From Candidatus Merdivivens pullistercoris (GTDB taxonomy: Bacteria; Bacteroidota; Bacteroidia; Bacteroidales; UBA932), in assembly GCA_017694935.1 (NCBI GenBank), contig JADIME010000066.1, positions 1-38,410 of the forward strand: DNA of 38,410 nt, in the 5' to 3' direction. Numbering within the stretch: position 1 is the first letter of the stretch; each line of letters starts with the position of its first letter. Position numbers and translations under genes: made by a program. The notes below the pieces were generated by a model. The model saw nothing but the letters and a program-made list of their open reading frames with translations, had not been told where the DNA came from and searched no databases. Positions 13,239 through 21,727 of this stretch are shown here, in pieces.

Positions 13239-15884
13239 ATGGGAAAATCTGAGAAAATCATAAAGGACAGCGGAGGAATCGTCGAGACCCCGCTCATGAA
13301 ACAATACTTTGAAGTGAAGGCAAAGTATCCTGAAGCGATACTGCTTTTCCGTGTAGGCGATTTTTATGAAACTTTCGGCGAGGATGCCGTTACGGCGAGC
13401 AAAGTATTGGGCATAGTGCTTACGAAAAGGGCCAATGGATATGCCGCATCGGTTGAGCTGGCAGGTTTCCCGCACCATTCGATAGATCTGTATCTTCCCA
13501 AACTTGTGCGTGCCGGCTACAAGGTGGCGGTCTGCGACCAGCTTGAGGATCCCAAACTAACAAAAAAGATTGTAAAGCGCGGCGTTACCGAGTTGGTTAC
13601 TCCCGGCGTGGCATACAATGAACAGCTTCTCGATTGCCGGGAGAACAATTTTCTCGCATCCCTGGCCTTTGACAAGGATATGGTGGGGATGGCGTTTCTC
13701 GATATATCCACTGGCACGTTCAAGGTGGCCCAAGGCAATCTTGAGTATGCCGAGATGCTCATAAGTTCTTTTTCTCCCAAGGAACTGCTTGTCCCTCGCG
13801 GTTATGAGAAAGGTGTAAAAGAGCATTTCGGGGAAAAATATTATATATCGACATTGGATGAATGGGCTTTCGTCCATGATTCGTCATACCGCAAGCTGAC
13901 CAGACAGTTCGGCGTTGAATCCCTGAAAGGTTTCGGGGTGTCGAAAGCGCCTCTCGGGGTGACTGCCGCTGGGGCGATACTGGTATATCTTGAGCATACG
14001 GAACATAGCGATATAAGCCACGTCTGCTCTCTTTCGCGCATAGACGAGGAAGACTATGTGTGGATGGACCGTTTTACTGTCAGGAATCTGGAGATTTTCA
14101 ACTCCACGGCCGGGCACGACGGCGTGTCTTTGCTCGATGTGATGGACAAATGTTCCTCCCCTATGGGGAGCAGGATGCTCAGAAGCTGGCTCGCCATGCC
14201 TATCGTGGATGTAAAACGGTTGGAAGGCCGTTATGATGCAGTGTCGTATTTTATCGAAAACAAGGATGCGCTGGATGAATTGAGGGAACGCATAGGCAAT
14301 ATCGGCGATATGGAAAGGATCGTGTCAAGAGCGGCGGCGGGCAGGATTTCCCCGAGGGAGATGATGCAGTTGAAACGCGGGCTCAGACAGGGTGAACCTG
14401 TCAGGTCGTTGTGTTCGCGCAAGGGAGTGGCCTCTCTGAATGCTCTGACCGGACAGATAGACGGGTGCGCGGAATTAGTGCAGCTTATCGAGAGAAGCAT
14501 AATGGACGAGCCTGCGGCTGCAATCGGCAAAGGCGATGTGATAGCTTCGGGTGTAAACGAGGAGCTCGATGAACTCCGCAACCTTGCCACCCACAGTAAA
14601 GAATACCTGCTTGCCCTACAGCAGCGGGAGATAGAAAGGACAGGGATTCCGTCATTGAAGATAGGTTATAACAATGTTTTCGGCTATTATCTCGAAGTCC
14701 GCAATACATATAAGGACAAGGCCCCGGAAGAATGGATCAGGAAACAGACTCTCGTGAATGCCGAGAGATATATCACCGAAGAATTGAAAGAATACGAATC
14801 GAAGATCCTCGGTGCCCAGGAACGGATATACAATATTGAAAATGAAATATACCAGAGCGTTGTCGCCGCGATAAGGGACAAGGTGCCGGTGATAAGGAAA
14901 AACTGCGATGCGATAGCGGCCATAGATGTCCTGGCTTCTTTTGCCGTCTCGGCCATGGAACATGGTTACTGCCGTCCCGAGATGAGCAAAGGGCACTCTT
15001 TGGACATAAAGGGGGGCAGGCATCCTGTTATAGAGACCCTTATGTCGGCAGGAGAGGAGTATGTGGCCAACGACCTGCATCTTGACAATACCGGACAGCA
15101 GATCATTATCCTTACCGGTCCCAACATGGCCGGAAAGTCCGCGTTGTTGAGGCAGACCGCGCTTATAGTGCTTATGGCACAGATAGGTTCTTTCGTTCCG
15201 GCCTCTTCCGCGAAGATAGGGGTGACGGACAAGATTTTCACGCGTGTGGGGGCGTCCGACAATATTTCCCGCGGGGAGTCTACCTTTATGGTGGAGATGA
15301 CCGAGACTGCCATGATCCTGCACAACCTTTCCGAGCGTTCACTGGTACTTCTCGATGAAATAGGACGTGGTACTTCTACATACGACGGGATGTCCATAGC
15401 GCGTGCCATAGTGCAGTACATCCACGAAGACGGGAAAGGCGCCAAGACGCTTTTCGCCACGCATTATCACGAGCTTAACGATCTGGAACAGATTTACCCG
15501 AGGGTGAAAAATTTCCATATTGCGGTAAAGGAAGTGGACAATCAGGTGATTTTCCTGAGAAAACTGCTTCCGGGAGGCGTGGCGCACAGTTTCGGTATAC
15601 ATGTTGCACGTATGGCGGGAATGCCGCGCAAGGTGATTGTAATGGCAGAAAGGACATTGAAGGCGTTGGAAGAAGGCCGTCCGGACAAGGATATTTCAAA
15701 ACGCGGCACGGTGAAAGAGGGCAAGGTGGAGGCCGACGGGTCTATACAATTGTCCCTTTTCCAGTTGGAAGACCCGTTGCTGATGACTTTGAGGGATACT
15801 CTCAATGATGTGGATATTAACAATATAACCCCTTTGCAGGCATTCGACCTGCTCCGGGAACTGAAAAGGAAAATGGGAATATGA
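13239..15884 (+). CDS. mutS: DNA mismatch repair protein MutS
   Basis: Recognises base mismatches and small loops and starts mismatch repair with MutL. At 881 residues it is a full-length MutS1. The mismatch-wedge motif DFYETF carries Phe42 and Glu44, equivalent to the Phe-X-Glu motif. The ATPase domain has GPNMAGKS near 626-633, the Walker B-like LLDEIGRGTSTYDG and the TLFATHYHEL switch. The C-terminal helix-turn-helix region ends with ITPLQAFDLLRELKRKMG. It starts 3 bases after the CobW-type gene, so the two are translationally coupled. No mutL is in the window. Confidence 0.98.
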   Translation: MGKSEKIIKDSGGIVETPLMKQYFEVKAKYPEAILLFRVGDFYETFGEDAVTASKVLGIVLTKRANGYAASVELAGFPHHSIDLYLPKLVRAGYKVAVCDQLEDPKLTKKIVKRGVTELVTPGVAYNEQLLDCRENNFLASLAFDKDMVGMAFLDISTGTFKVAQGNLEYAEMLISSFSPKELLVPRGYEKGVKEHFGEKYYISTLDEWAFVHDSSYRKLTRQFGVESLKGFGVSKAPLGVTAAGAILVYLEHTEHSDISHVCSLSRIDEEDYVWMDRFTVRNLEIFNSTAGHDGVSLLDVMDKCSSPMGSRMLRSWLAMPIVDVKRLEGRYDAVSYFIENKDALDELRERIGNIGDMERIVSRAAAGRISPREMMQLKRGLRQGEPVRSLCSRKGVASLNALTGQIDGCAELVQLIERSIMDEPAAAIGKGDVIASGVNEELDELRNLATHSKEYLLALQQREIERTGIPSLKIGYNNVFGYYLEVRNTYKDKAPEEWIRKQTLVNAERYITEELKEYESKILGAQERIYNIENEIYQSVVAAIRDKVPVIRKNCDAIAAIDVLASFAVSAMEHGYCRPEMSKGHSLDIKGGRHPVIETLMSAGEEYVANDLHLDNTGQQIIILTGPNMAGKSALLRQTALIVLMAQIGSFVPASSAKIGVTDKIFTRVGASDNISRGESTFMVEMTETAMILHNLSERSLVLLDEIGRGTSTYDGMSIARAIVQYIHEDGKGAKTLFATHYHELNDLEQIYPRVKNFHIAVKEVDNQVIFLRKLLPGGVAHSFGIHVARMAGMPRKVIVMAERTLKALEEGRPDKDISKRGTVKEGKVEADGSIQLSLFQLEDPLLMTLRDTLNDVDINNITPLQAFDLLRELKRKMGI

Positions 15885-15922
15885 TTCATAAAAATGTACA
15901 GTCACATTAAAAATTTAAGGTT

Positions 15923-16627
15923 ATGGAAAACAAGTGTTGTGTTTTAGGAAAAGGATGGGGGATAGTCATCGGTGCGGTCGTTCTCGGTGTCTCCATCATT
16001 TTGGCGGTTTCCAATTTCAAATCATACGACCGTACGGTTACGGTGAAAGGTCTGTGTGAAATGGAAGTAAAAGCGGACAAGGTGATTTATCCGCTTGCTT
16101 TCAAGGTTGCAGGCAACAATCTTGAATCCCTTTATGCTTCTGTTTCTGAGAAAAATTCCGTAATACTCGACTTCCTGAAATCTTACGGTTTTACCGATGA
16201 AGAGATTACGGTTTCGCTTCCGCAGGTTTCCGACAGGGACGCCGAGGGGTACACCCAACGCAGCATGAGATTTATCATCACGTCGGTGATTACCGTGTAT
16301 TCCACGAAAGTGGACAAGTCCCTTGAAATGCGCGAAGATCTTGCCGGTTTGCACAAAAAAGGCATTACCCTTATAGCTGACAGTTGGTCTTACCAGCCTT
16401 CTTATATGTTTGAGGGGCTTAACTCGGTTAAGCCGGGGATGATAGAAGAGGCCACCTCGAATGCTCGCGAGGCGGCCCAAAAGTTCGCTGATGACTCCGG
16501 AAGCCGTTTGGGGAAAATCCGTACGGCCTCCCAGGGACAGTTTTCAATCTCGGACAGAGATGCCAATACCCCTTATATTAAGAAAGTCCGTGTTGTCACA
16601 AGCGTGGTATATTATCTTAAAGGGTAA
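15923..16627 (+). CDS. SIMPL-domain (DUF541) membrane-anchored protein
   Basis: The 234-residue protein has one N-terminal hydrophobic anchor (about 12-30, GIVIGAVVLGVSIILAVS) and an extracytoplasmic SIMPL/DUF541 domain with RTVTVKGLCEMEVKADKV near its start. It ends with the typical VRVVTSVVYYL strand. SIMPL proteins are widespread envelope proteins of poorly known function; E. coli YggE is linked to oxidative stress. It lies 38 bases after mutS on the same strand and converges on the AlkD-like gene. Confidence 0.88.
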   Translation: MENKCCVLGKGWGIVIGAVVLGVSIILAVSNFKSYDRTVTVKGLCEMEVKADKVIYPLAFKVAGNNLESLYASVSEKNSVILDFLKSYGFTDEEITVSLPQVSDRDAEGYTQRSMRFIITSVITVYSTKVDKSLEMREDLAGLHKKGITLIADSWSYQPSYMFEGLNSVKPGMIEEATSNAREAAQKFADDSGSRLGKIRTASQGQFSISDRDANTPYIKKVRVVTSVVYYLKG

Positions 16628-16712
16628 TGGGTACTGAATCCTTTGGGAGGCTTTGCCGCAGCTTTGCCGCGACTCATACTCGGCTCATCCTCAATTTAGC
16701 AGGGCCACTAGG

Positions 16713-16728
16713 ATTTTAAACAGCTTCT
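16713..16728. repeat. Second copy of ATTTTAAACAGCTTCT
   Basis: Identical to 112-127. It lies between the convergent SIMPL and AlkD-like genes. The intergenic stretch also has CTTTGCCGC twice (16661-16680) and no obvious terminator. Confidence 0.4.
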
Positions 16729-16737
16729 AAATGTTTT

Positions 16738-17535
16738 TTATAACGGGGGAGTGTTTCTGGTACGGAAAGACTCCCTCGCTTTTCTTACATAGAGTCTGAT
16801 GACATTTTCGGGCAGCTTCGAACCATTTATGAATCTCCGCGTTTCTTCGGGATATTTTGCCAATGCGGTAGCCAGAAGCCATGCCGCTCCCATGCGCAGG
16901 TAATAGGGAGACTGGCCTTTGACCGCCGTGTCGGGGTAGTCGGATTTTATGCTGTCGAAATCCAAAGATTCTATTGCATCGAAAATGCATGATAACCATT
17001 CTCCTTCAAGAAAATAGCACATGGACATGATTATGGCGAAACGTACTTCGAACTCCCTGTCGGAACAGTAATATCTTCCGAGCCATTTCCATAGCCGCTC
17101 TCTTTCCTGTCCTGACAGCCCGGTTCTGCCGGTAGCGTTTTTTTTTGCCACTGCCCATTTCGCATCGCAGCACACCGTATCGCATACGGCCCAGTTGTCT
17201 ATTGCAGGGACGAATCTTCCGAACATCTCCAGTCTGGTCTCGAGCGGGACTTTAAGCCTGTCCAGCATCAGTCCCCAGATGATTTTTTCTTCAATACAAA
17301 GGGACGGTTCATTGAAATCCCTGCATTCGATCCGGACATTTTCGAATCCCCGGATTATTGAGAGGCATTCCCCCGATGCGGCAAGTCCGGCGGCGATTTT
17401 CTTCATGTCCGGAATATGCAGGCCGAGGACTTTCTGTCCCGGCAGCGGATTGATTACCCTGATATGCCCGAGGCGGTATTTTTCTTCCGATGCGAAACGT
17501 ACACTGATGTAAGGGGTGAGAATGTCTTCAATCAT
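16738..17535 (-). CDS. AlkD-like DNA alkylation repair HEAT-repeat protein
   Basis: The 265-residue, largely helical protein resembles the DNA alkylation repair (AlkC/AlkD) glycosylase family made of HEAT-like repeats. Recognisable family stretches are VPAIDNWAVCDTVC, WLGRYYCSDREFEVRFAIIM and YYLRMGAAWLLATALAKYP. The last matches the family segment where an active-site Asp/Trp pocket forms; the tryptophan (AAW) is present. It could excise alkylated purines, or be one of many family members of unknown substrate. It starts 15 bases after the rsmA stop and is probably cotranscribed with it. Confidence 0.82.
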   Translation of the reverse strand: MIEDILTPYISVRFASEEKYRLGHIRVINPLPGQKVLGLHIPDMKKIAAGLAASGECLSIIRGFENVRIECRDFNEPSLCIEEKIIWGLMLDRLKVPLETRLEMFGRFVPAIDNWAVCDTVCCDAKWAVAKKNATGRTGLSGQERERLWKWLGRYYCSDREFEVRFAIIMSMCYFLEGEWLSCIFDAIESLDFDSIKSDYPDTAVKGQSPYYLRMGAAWLLATALAKYPEETRRFINGSKLPENVIRLYVRKARESFRTRNTPPL

Positions 17536-17550
17536 TTGAATTGAACGGTT

Positions 17551-18345
17551 TTACGATAGTTTCAGTGTCAGGTTTACAAAGTCTTCCACACCGAGCCTTT
17601 CGGGACGGAGATCGAATACCGGGTCCGATGCGAATGCGGCGGTTTCCTCCGCGCTCCACCGTTCTCTCTCCGCCTTTGCCGCGATGAATGCTTTGAGCGA
17701 ATTGCGCATGGTCTTGCGCCTCTGGCCGAAAGCGGTCTTGACTATTGTCCTGAATATCTTCTCATCGCATCCGAGAGATGTCCGCGAGTTCCTTTTGAGG
17801 CGGATTACCGAGGATTTTACCTTGGGAGGAGGGTTGAAAGCCCCTTCGCCTACGGTGAAAAGGTATTCGATGTCGTACCATGCCTGGAGGAAGACCGACA
17901 GGATGCCGTATGTCTTGGTTCCCGGTTTCTCGGCTATCCTTTCGGCCACTTCTTTCTGTATCATGCAGACTACTTGCGGGACAGTGTCCTTGTAGTCAAG
18001 TATCTTGAAAAAAATCTGGGAAGAAATATTATAGGGGAAATTTCCGATGACACTGAATCTGCCCGGAAAAATATCCTCCAGTTTCAGCCTGAGGAAGTCC
18101 CCTTCTATCAGCCGTCCGTCCGCCTGCGGGAAATGCTCCAGCAGATAATCCACGGACTCCCTGTCGATTTCGACCATCCTCAGATTTATATCAGTCCTTT
18201 CGAGCAGGTATTGTGTAAGTACACCTGTCCCCGGTCCTACTTCAAGTATGTCGCCGGCTGCCGTCAATGCCCCTGCTATATTCCGTGCTACCGACAGATC
18301 CGTAAGAAAATGTTGTCCTAATGCCTTTTTTGCCCTGACTTCCAT
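17551..18345 (-). CDS. rsmA: 16S rRNA dimethyladenosine transferase RsmA (KsgA)
   Basis: Dimethylates two adjacent adenosines near the 3' end of 16S rRNA using S-adenosylmethionine, as a late small-subunit assembly checkpoint. The 264-residue protein begins VRAKKALGQHFL, the family N-terminus. It has the SAM loop LEVGPGTG (34-41) and the catalytic NFPY motif (102-105, GNFPYNISSQ). The ATG at 18345 was chosen over one at 18369, because a -7 element (18367-18374) overlaps the upstream one and family members start just before VRAKK. It is divergent from aspS and followed by the AlkD-like gene. Confidence 0.96.
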   Translation of the reverse strand: MEVRAKKALGQHFLTDLSVARNIAGALTAAGDILEVGPGTGVLTQYLLERTDINLRMVEIDRESVDYLLEHFPQADGRLIEGDFLRLKLEDIFPGRFSVIGNFPYNISSQIFFKILDYKDTVPQVVCMIQKEVAERIAEKPGTKTYGILSVFLQAWYDIEYLFTVGEGAFNPPPKVKSSVIRLKRNSRTSLGCDEKIFRTIVKTAFGQRRKTMRNSLKAFIAAKAERERWSAEETAAFASDPVFDLRPERLGVEDFVNLTLKLS

Positions 18346-18366
18346 GGTAGAATGCTTTTCTGACGG

Positions 18367-18374
18367 CAAAAATA
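18367..18374 (-). promoter_or_regulatory. -7 element of rsmA
   Basis: TATTTTTG on the minus strand, 21 bases before the rsmA ATG. It lies only 14 bases from the divergent aspS -7 element, so the promoters overlap. Confidence 0.55.
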
Positions 18375-18388
18375 CGCAGAAAAATCAG

Positions 18389-18396
18389 TATCTTTG
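18389..18396 (+). promoter_or_regulatory. -7 element of aspS
   Basis: TATCTTTG matches TANNTTTG and lies 38 bases before the ATG at 18435. It argues against the upstream TTG start at 18405. Confidence 0.6.
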
Positions 18397-18434
18397 CATT
18401 TCATTTGTTTTATAGGTCTGTAAAATTAGAGATT

Positions 18435-20210
18435 ATGTACAGGACACACACTTGCGGGCAGCTCCGCATATCAGATGTAGGAAAAACGGTCGTCCTTGCC
18501 GGTTGGGTGCAGAAAGCGAGGAAAATGGGAGGAATGACTTTTATCGACCTCAGGGACCGTTACGGTATAACCCAGCTTGTCGCTTCCGACTCGGCTTCGC
18601 ATGAACTGAACGAGGCGGCTCTCGGTCTGGGACGCGAATATGTAATAAAAGCGGCGGGGACAGTGGCGGAGAGATCCAGCAAGAATCCGAAGATGCCCAC
18701 GGGCGACATCGAGATAATACTTTCGTCCATCGAGATACTCAACAAGTCCGAGGTGCCGCCTTTCACGATAGAGGACGTAAGTGACGGAGGGGAAGAACTG
18801 AGAGCCAGGTACAGGTATCTCGACCTGCGCCGCAATCCTTTGAAGAATGCGCTGATGCTCCGTCACCGTATTGCTCACGAAGTCAGGAACTATCTGGACG
18901 AGCAGGGTTTTCTCGAAATAGAGACTCCTTACCTGATCAAGTCCACTCCGGAAGGGGCGAGGGATTTCGTGGTGCCGTCGAGGATGAACCCGGGACAATT
19001 CTACGCCCTGCCGCAAAGCCCTCAGACTTTCAAGCAGCTGCTTATGGTGGCCGGATATGACAGGTATTTTCAGATAGTGCGTTGTTTCCGTGATGAAGAC
19101 CTCAGGGCGGACAGGCAGCCGGAATTTACCCAGATAGACTGCGAGATGTCTTTTGTCGAGCAGGAAGACGTGCTTGTGACTTTCGAGGGCATGATGAAAA
19201 GACTTTTCAAGGCGATACACAATATCGATATCAAGGAGGTCCCGAGGATGTCCTGGGCGGATGCGATGGACAATTACGGTTCGGACAAACCGGATATCCG
19301 TTTCGGAATGACCATAAAGGATGTCACCGCCATGATGCAGGGCAAGGGTTTCCCTGTATTCGATTCCGCACAATATGTAGGCGGGATAGCCGTGCCGGGC
19401 TGTGCTTCGTATACCCGCAAGCAGCTTGACGAGCTGACGGAATGGGTGAAACGTCCTCAGGTGGGCGCAAAGGGGCTTGTTTATATAAAACTTAACGAGG
19501 ACGGTTCTGTCAAATCGTCTGTGGACAAATTCTACACTCCGGAATGCCTGAAAGAGGTGGCGGACACGATGGGTGCCGCGAAAGGCGATCTTGTACTGTT
19601 GCTCTGCGGCCCGCGCCGCAAGACACAGACGATGCTCGGGGTGCTCAGGATAGAGATGGGGCAGAGGCTCGGACTTCGCAACCCGTTCGACTTCGCACCG
19701 CTTTGGGTCTGTGATTTCCCATTGTTGGAATGGGACGACGAGACAAACCGGTTCTATGCGATGCACCATCCGTTCACGGCTCCGAAACCGGCGCATCTTG
19801 ACAAGTTCTACAGCAACGAAAAGGCGGATCTCGAGCAGGTTTGCGCGGATGCATACGACTTCGTGCTCAACGGTACCGAGCTTGGCGGCGGTTCCATAAG
19901 GATCCATGATTCGAAAGTACAGGCCCGGATGTTCGAGATACTCGGTTTCAGTAAAGAAGATGCAGAGTACAAGTTCGGCTTCATCATGAACGCGTTCAAG
20001 TTCGGCGCCCCTCCTCACGGAGGCCTTGCTTTCGGTTTCGACAGGGTCTGCGCGCTGTTCGGCGGTCAGGAAACCATCAGGGATTACATAGCTTTCCCTA
20101 AGAACAATCAGGGGCGCGATGTGATGATAGACGCTCCTTCATATATTGATGACGTGCAGATGGATGAGCTGATGATCCGCTCCACTGCTCCACGTCAGGA
20201 CAATGCTTAA
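18435..20210 (+). CDS. aspS: Aspartate--tRNA ligase
   Basis: Charges tRNA-Asp with aspartate. The 591-residue class II synthetase has an N-terminal OB-fold anticodon-binding domain (about 1-110, beginning [10 protein letters not shown]), class II motifs 2 ([18 protein letters not shown]) and 3 ([14 protein letters not shown]) and the bacterial GAD insertion (about 290-420). The length matches bacterial AspRS. The start is the ATG at 18435 because of promoter position and the family N-terminus. It is followed 11 bases later by yqeY. Confidence 0.98.
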   Translation: MYRTHTCGQLRISDVGKTVVLAGWVQKARKMGGMTFIDLRDRYGITQLVASDSASHELNEAALGLGREYVIKAAGTVAERSSKNPKMPTGDIEIILSSIEILNKSEVPPFTIEDVSDGGEELRARYRYLDLRRNPLKNALMLRHRIAHEVRNYLDEQGFLEIETPYLIKSTPEGARDFVVPSRMNPGQFYALPQSPQTFKQLLMVAGYDRYFQIVRCFRDEDLRADRQPEFTQIDCEMSFVEQEDVLVTFEGMMKRLFKAIHNIDIKEVPRMSWADAMDNYGSDKPDIRFGMTIKDVTAMMQGKGFPVFDSAQYVGGIAVPGCASYTRKQLDELTEWVKRPQVGAKGLVYIKLNEDGSVKSSVDKFYTPECLKEVADTMGAAKGDLVLLLCGPRRKTQTMLGVLRIEMGQRLGLRNPFDFAPLWVCDFPLLEWDDETNRFYAMHHPFTAPKPAHLDKFYSNEKADLEQVCADAYDFVLNGTELGGGSIRIHDSKVQARMFEILGFSKEDAEYKFGFIMNAFKFGAPPHGGLAFGFDRVCALFGGQETIRDYIAFPKNNQGRDVMIDAPSYIDDVQMDELMIRSTAPRQDNA

Positions 20211-20221
20211 ATTTATATATT

Positions 20222-20668
20222 ATGTTGGAAAAACAGATACAGAGCGACATGGTCGCCGCAATGAAGGCCAAGGAAACGGTACGTCTTGCCGCATTGAGGG
20301 GAATCAAGGCGGAGATATTGTTGGCCAAGACTTCCGAGGGAAGCAATGGCGAAGTGACCGATGCGGATATAGTGAAAATGATCCGCAAATTGGTGAAACA
20401 GCGCAAGGAAAGTGCTGAAATCTATGCAGGGCAGAACCGTCAGGATCTTGCAGACAACGAGCTGGCGGAGGCCGCTGCAATGGAAGTATATCTTCCTGCA
20501 CAGAAAAGCGAAGCCGAAATAGAGACTGAATTGCGTAAAATCATAGAGGAAACGGGAGCAAAAAACCCTGCCGACATGGGCAGGGTGATGGGTGTTGCCA
20601 TGAAAAGGCTTTCAGGCGAGGCGGATGGAAAACTAATCTCCGCACTTGTCAAGAAGCTTCTTGGCTAA
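20222..20668 (+). CDS. GatB/YqeY domain-containing protein
   Basis: This 148-residue protein is the stand-alone YqeY form of the C-terminal domain of GatB, the tRNA-dependent amidotransferase subunit. It has the two helical subdomains and the family end segment AKNPADMGRVMGVAMKRLSGEADGKLISALVKKLLG. YqeY is thought to have a tRNA-related role, but its exact function is not settled. Placement directly after aspS fits a link to aminoacyl-tRNA metabolism. Its 3' end overlaps the 3' end of mrp on the other strand by 36 bases. Confidence 0.93.
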   Translation: MLEKQIQSDMVAAMKAKETVRLAALRGIKAEILLAKTSEGSNGEVTDADIVKMIRKLVKQRKESAEIYAGQNRQDLADNELAEAAAMEVYLPAQKSEAEIETELRKIIEETGAKNPADMGRVMGVAMKRLSGEADGKLISALVKKLLG

Positions 20669-21721
20669 ATCCATAAATGCTTTCCCGTCAGGACCGTCAT
20701 TTAAGGCGGAAGGTGTTCCGGCATCTCCGCCTTCTCTTATGCTTTGGACTATCGGAATCTGCCCGAGAAGGTCTATGCCGTATTGCTCTGCCATCTTTTT
20801 GCCGCCGTCTTTGCCGAAAATGTAATACTTGTTTTCCGGAAGTTCGGCCGGTGTGAACCATGCCATGTTTTCAACCAACCCATATACTGGCTTGGCTATG
20901 TTTTCGTTGCGGAACATGTTCACGCCTTTTTCCACGTCCGAAAGAGCCACGTCCTGAGGGGTAGTGACTATTATGGCTCCCGACAGAGGAATGTCGTGAA
21001 CCAATGAAATATGGATGTCGCCTGTTCCCGGAGGAAGGTCTATCAGAAGAAAATCAAGTTCTCCCCAACGTACCTGAAGTATCATTTGCTTTAGAGCGTT
21101 GCAGGCCATTGGCCCCCTCCATATCAGAGCCTGCCCAGGATGGGCGAAGTATCCTATGGACATCCATTTTACCCCGTATTTTTCTATCGGCATTATGAGG
21201 TCCACGCTTTCAGGCTCTCCGTCGGCGTTGATCTTCTGGGCTTCGATGCTGTCGGGAATCATGCCTTCCGTTCCTGTCATCTTGGGCACTGACGGCCCGT
21301 ACACGTCGGCATCGGCAAGTCCGACCCTGTACCCTGAACGGGCCAGTGCTATGGCGAGGTTCACCGCCACGGTGGATTTTCCCACGCCGCCTTTCCCCGA
21401 CGAAACGGCTATGATTTTCCCGATATGCTCTATCTCGTCCATGCCGAGATCGAGACCGGTCTGTTTCTTGGTGGGTTTGCGTTCTTTGAGTATGGTCCTT
21501 ACTTCTGTCTCGCATTGTGGGGCCACCCTTTTTACTGCGGATTTGCAGGCTGCCATCAGGTAGTCGGCAAGCGGGTCGCGCCCTTGGAATGCGAGGGTCA
21601 CGGTCACTTTGTCCCCGGTAATATCTACTCCCTCGACAATGCCGAGGGAGAGGATATCACGGTCTTTTGCCGGATGTTCTACTTCCCGCAAAGCGAGAAG
21701 TATCTGCTCTTGAGTAATCAT
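20633..21721 (-). CDS. Mrp/NBP35 (ApbC)-family P-loop ATPase
   Basis: Iron-sulfur cluster carrier family. The 362-residue protein has an N-terminal MIP18-like domain (about 1-85) and a ParA/MinD-type ATPase domain with the deviant Walker A GKGGVGKST (109-117), LADADVYGPSVP and LIDLPPGTGD. The CXXC that many Mrp/NBP35 proteins carry after VENM is absent; here the segment is VENMAWFTPAELPENKYYIFG (283-303, shown in two parts VENMAWFTPAEL and PENKYYIFG). It starts 6 bases after the S46 peptidase stop and is probably cotranscribed. It may still be a cluster carrier that uses other ligands. Confidence 0.92.
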   Translation of the reverse strand: MITQEQILLALREVEHPAKDRDILSLGIVEGVDITGDKVTVTLAFQGRDPLADYLMAACKSAVKRVAPQCETEVRTILKERKPTKKQTGLDLGMDEIEHIGKIIAVSSGKGGVGKSTVAVNLAIALARSGYRVGLADADVYGPSVPKMTGTEGMIPDSIEAQKINADGEPESVDLIMPIEKYGVKWMSIGYFAHPGQALIWRGPMACNALKQMILQVRWGELDFLLIDLPPGTGDIHISLVHDIPLSGAIIVTTPQDVALSDVEKGVNMFRNENIAKPVYGLVENMAWFTPAELPENKYYIFGKDGGKKMAEQYGIDLLGQIPIVQSIREGGDAGTPSALNDGPDGKAFMDLAKKLLDKCGD

Positions 21722-21727
21722 TACCGG

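Noticed and set aside
18471..20018. Long open frame antisense to aspS
   Set aside because: It lies entirely opposite a certain aspS gene, has His/Arg/Leu-rich composition typical of the antisense of a coding frame, and no start signals.
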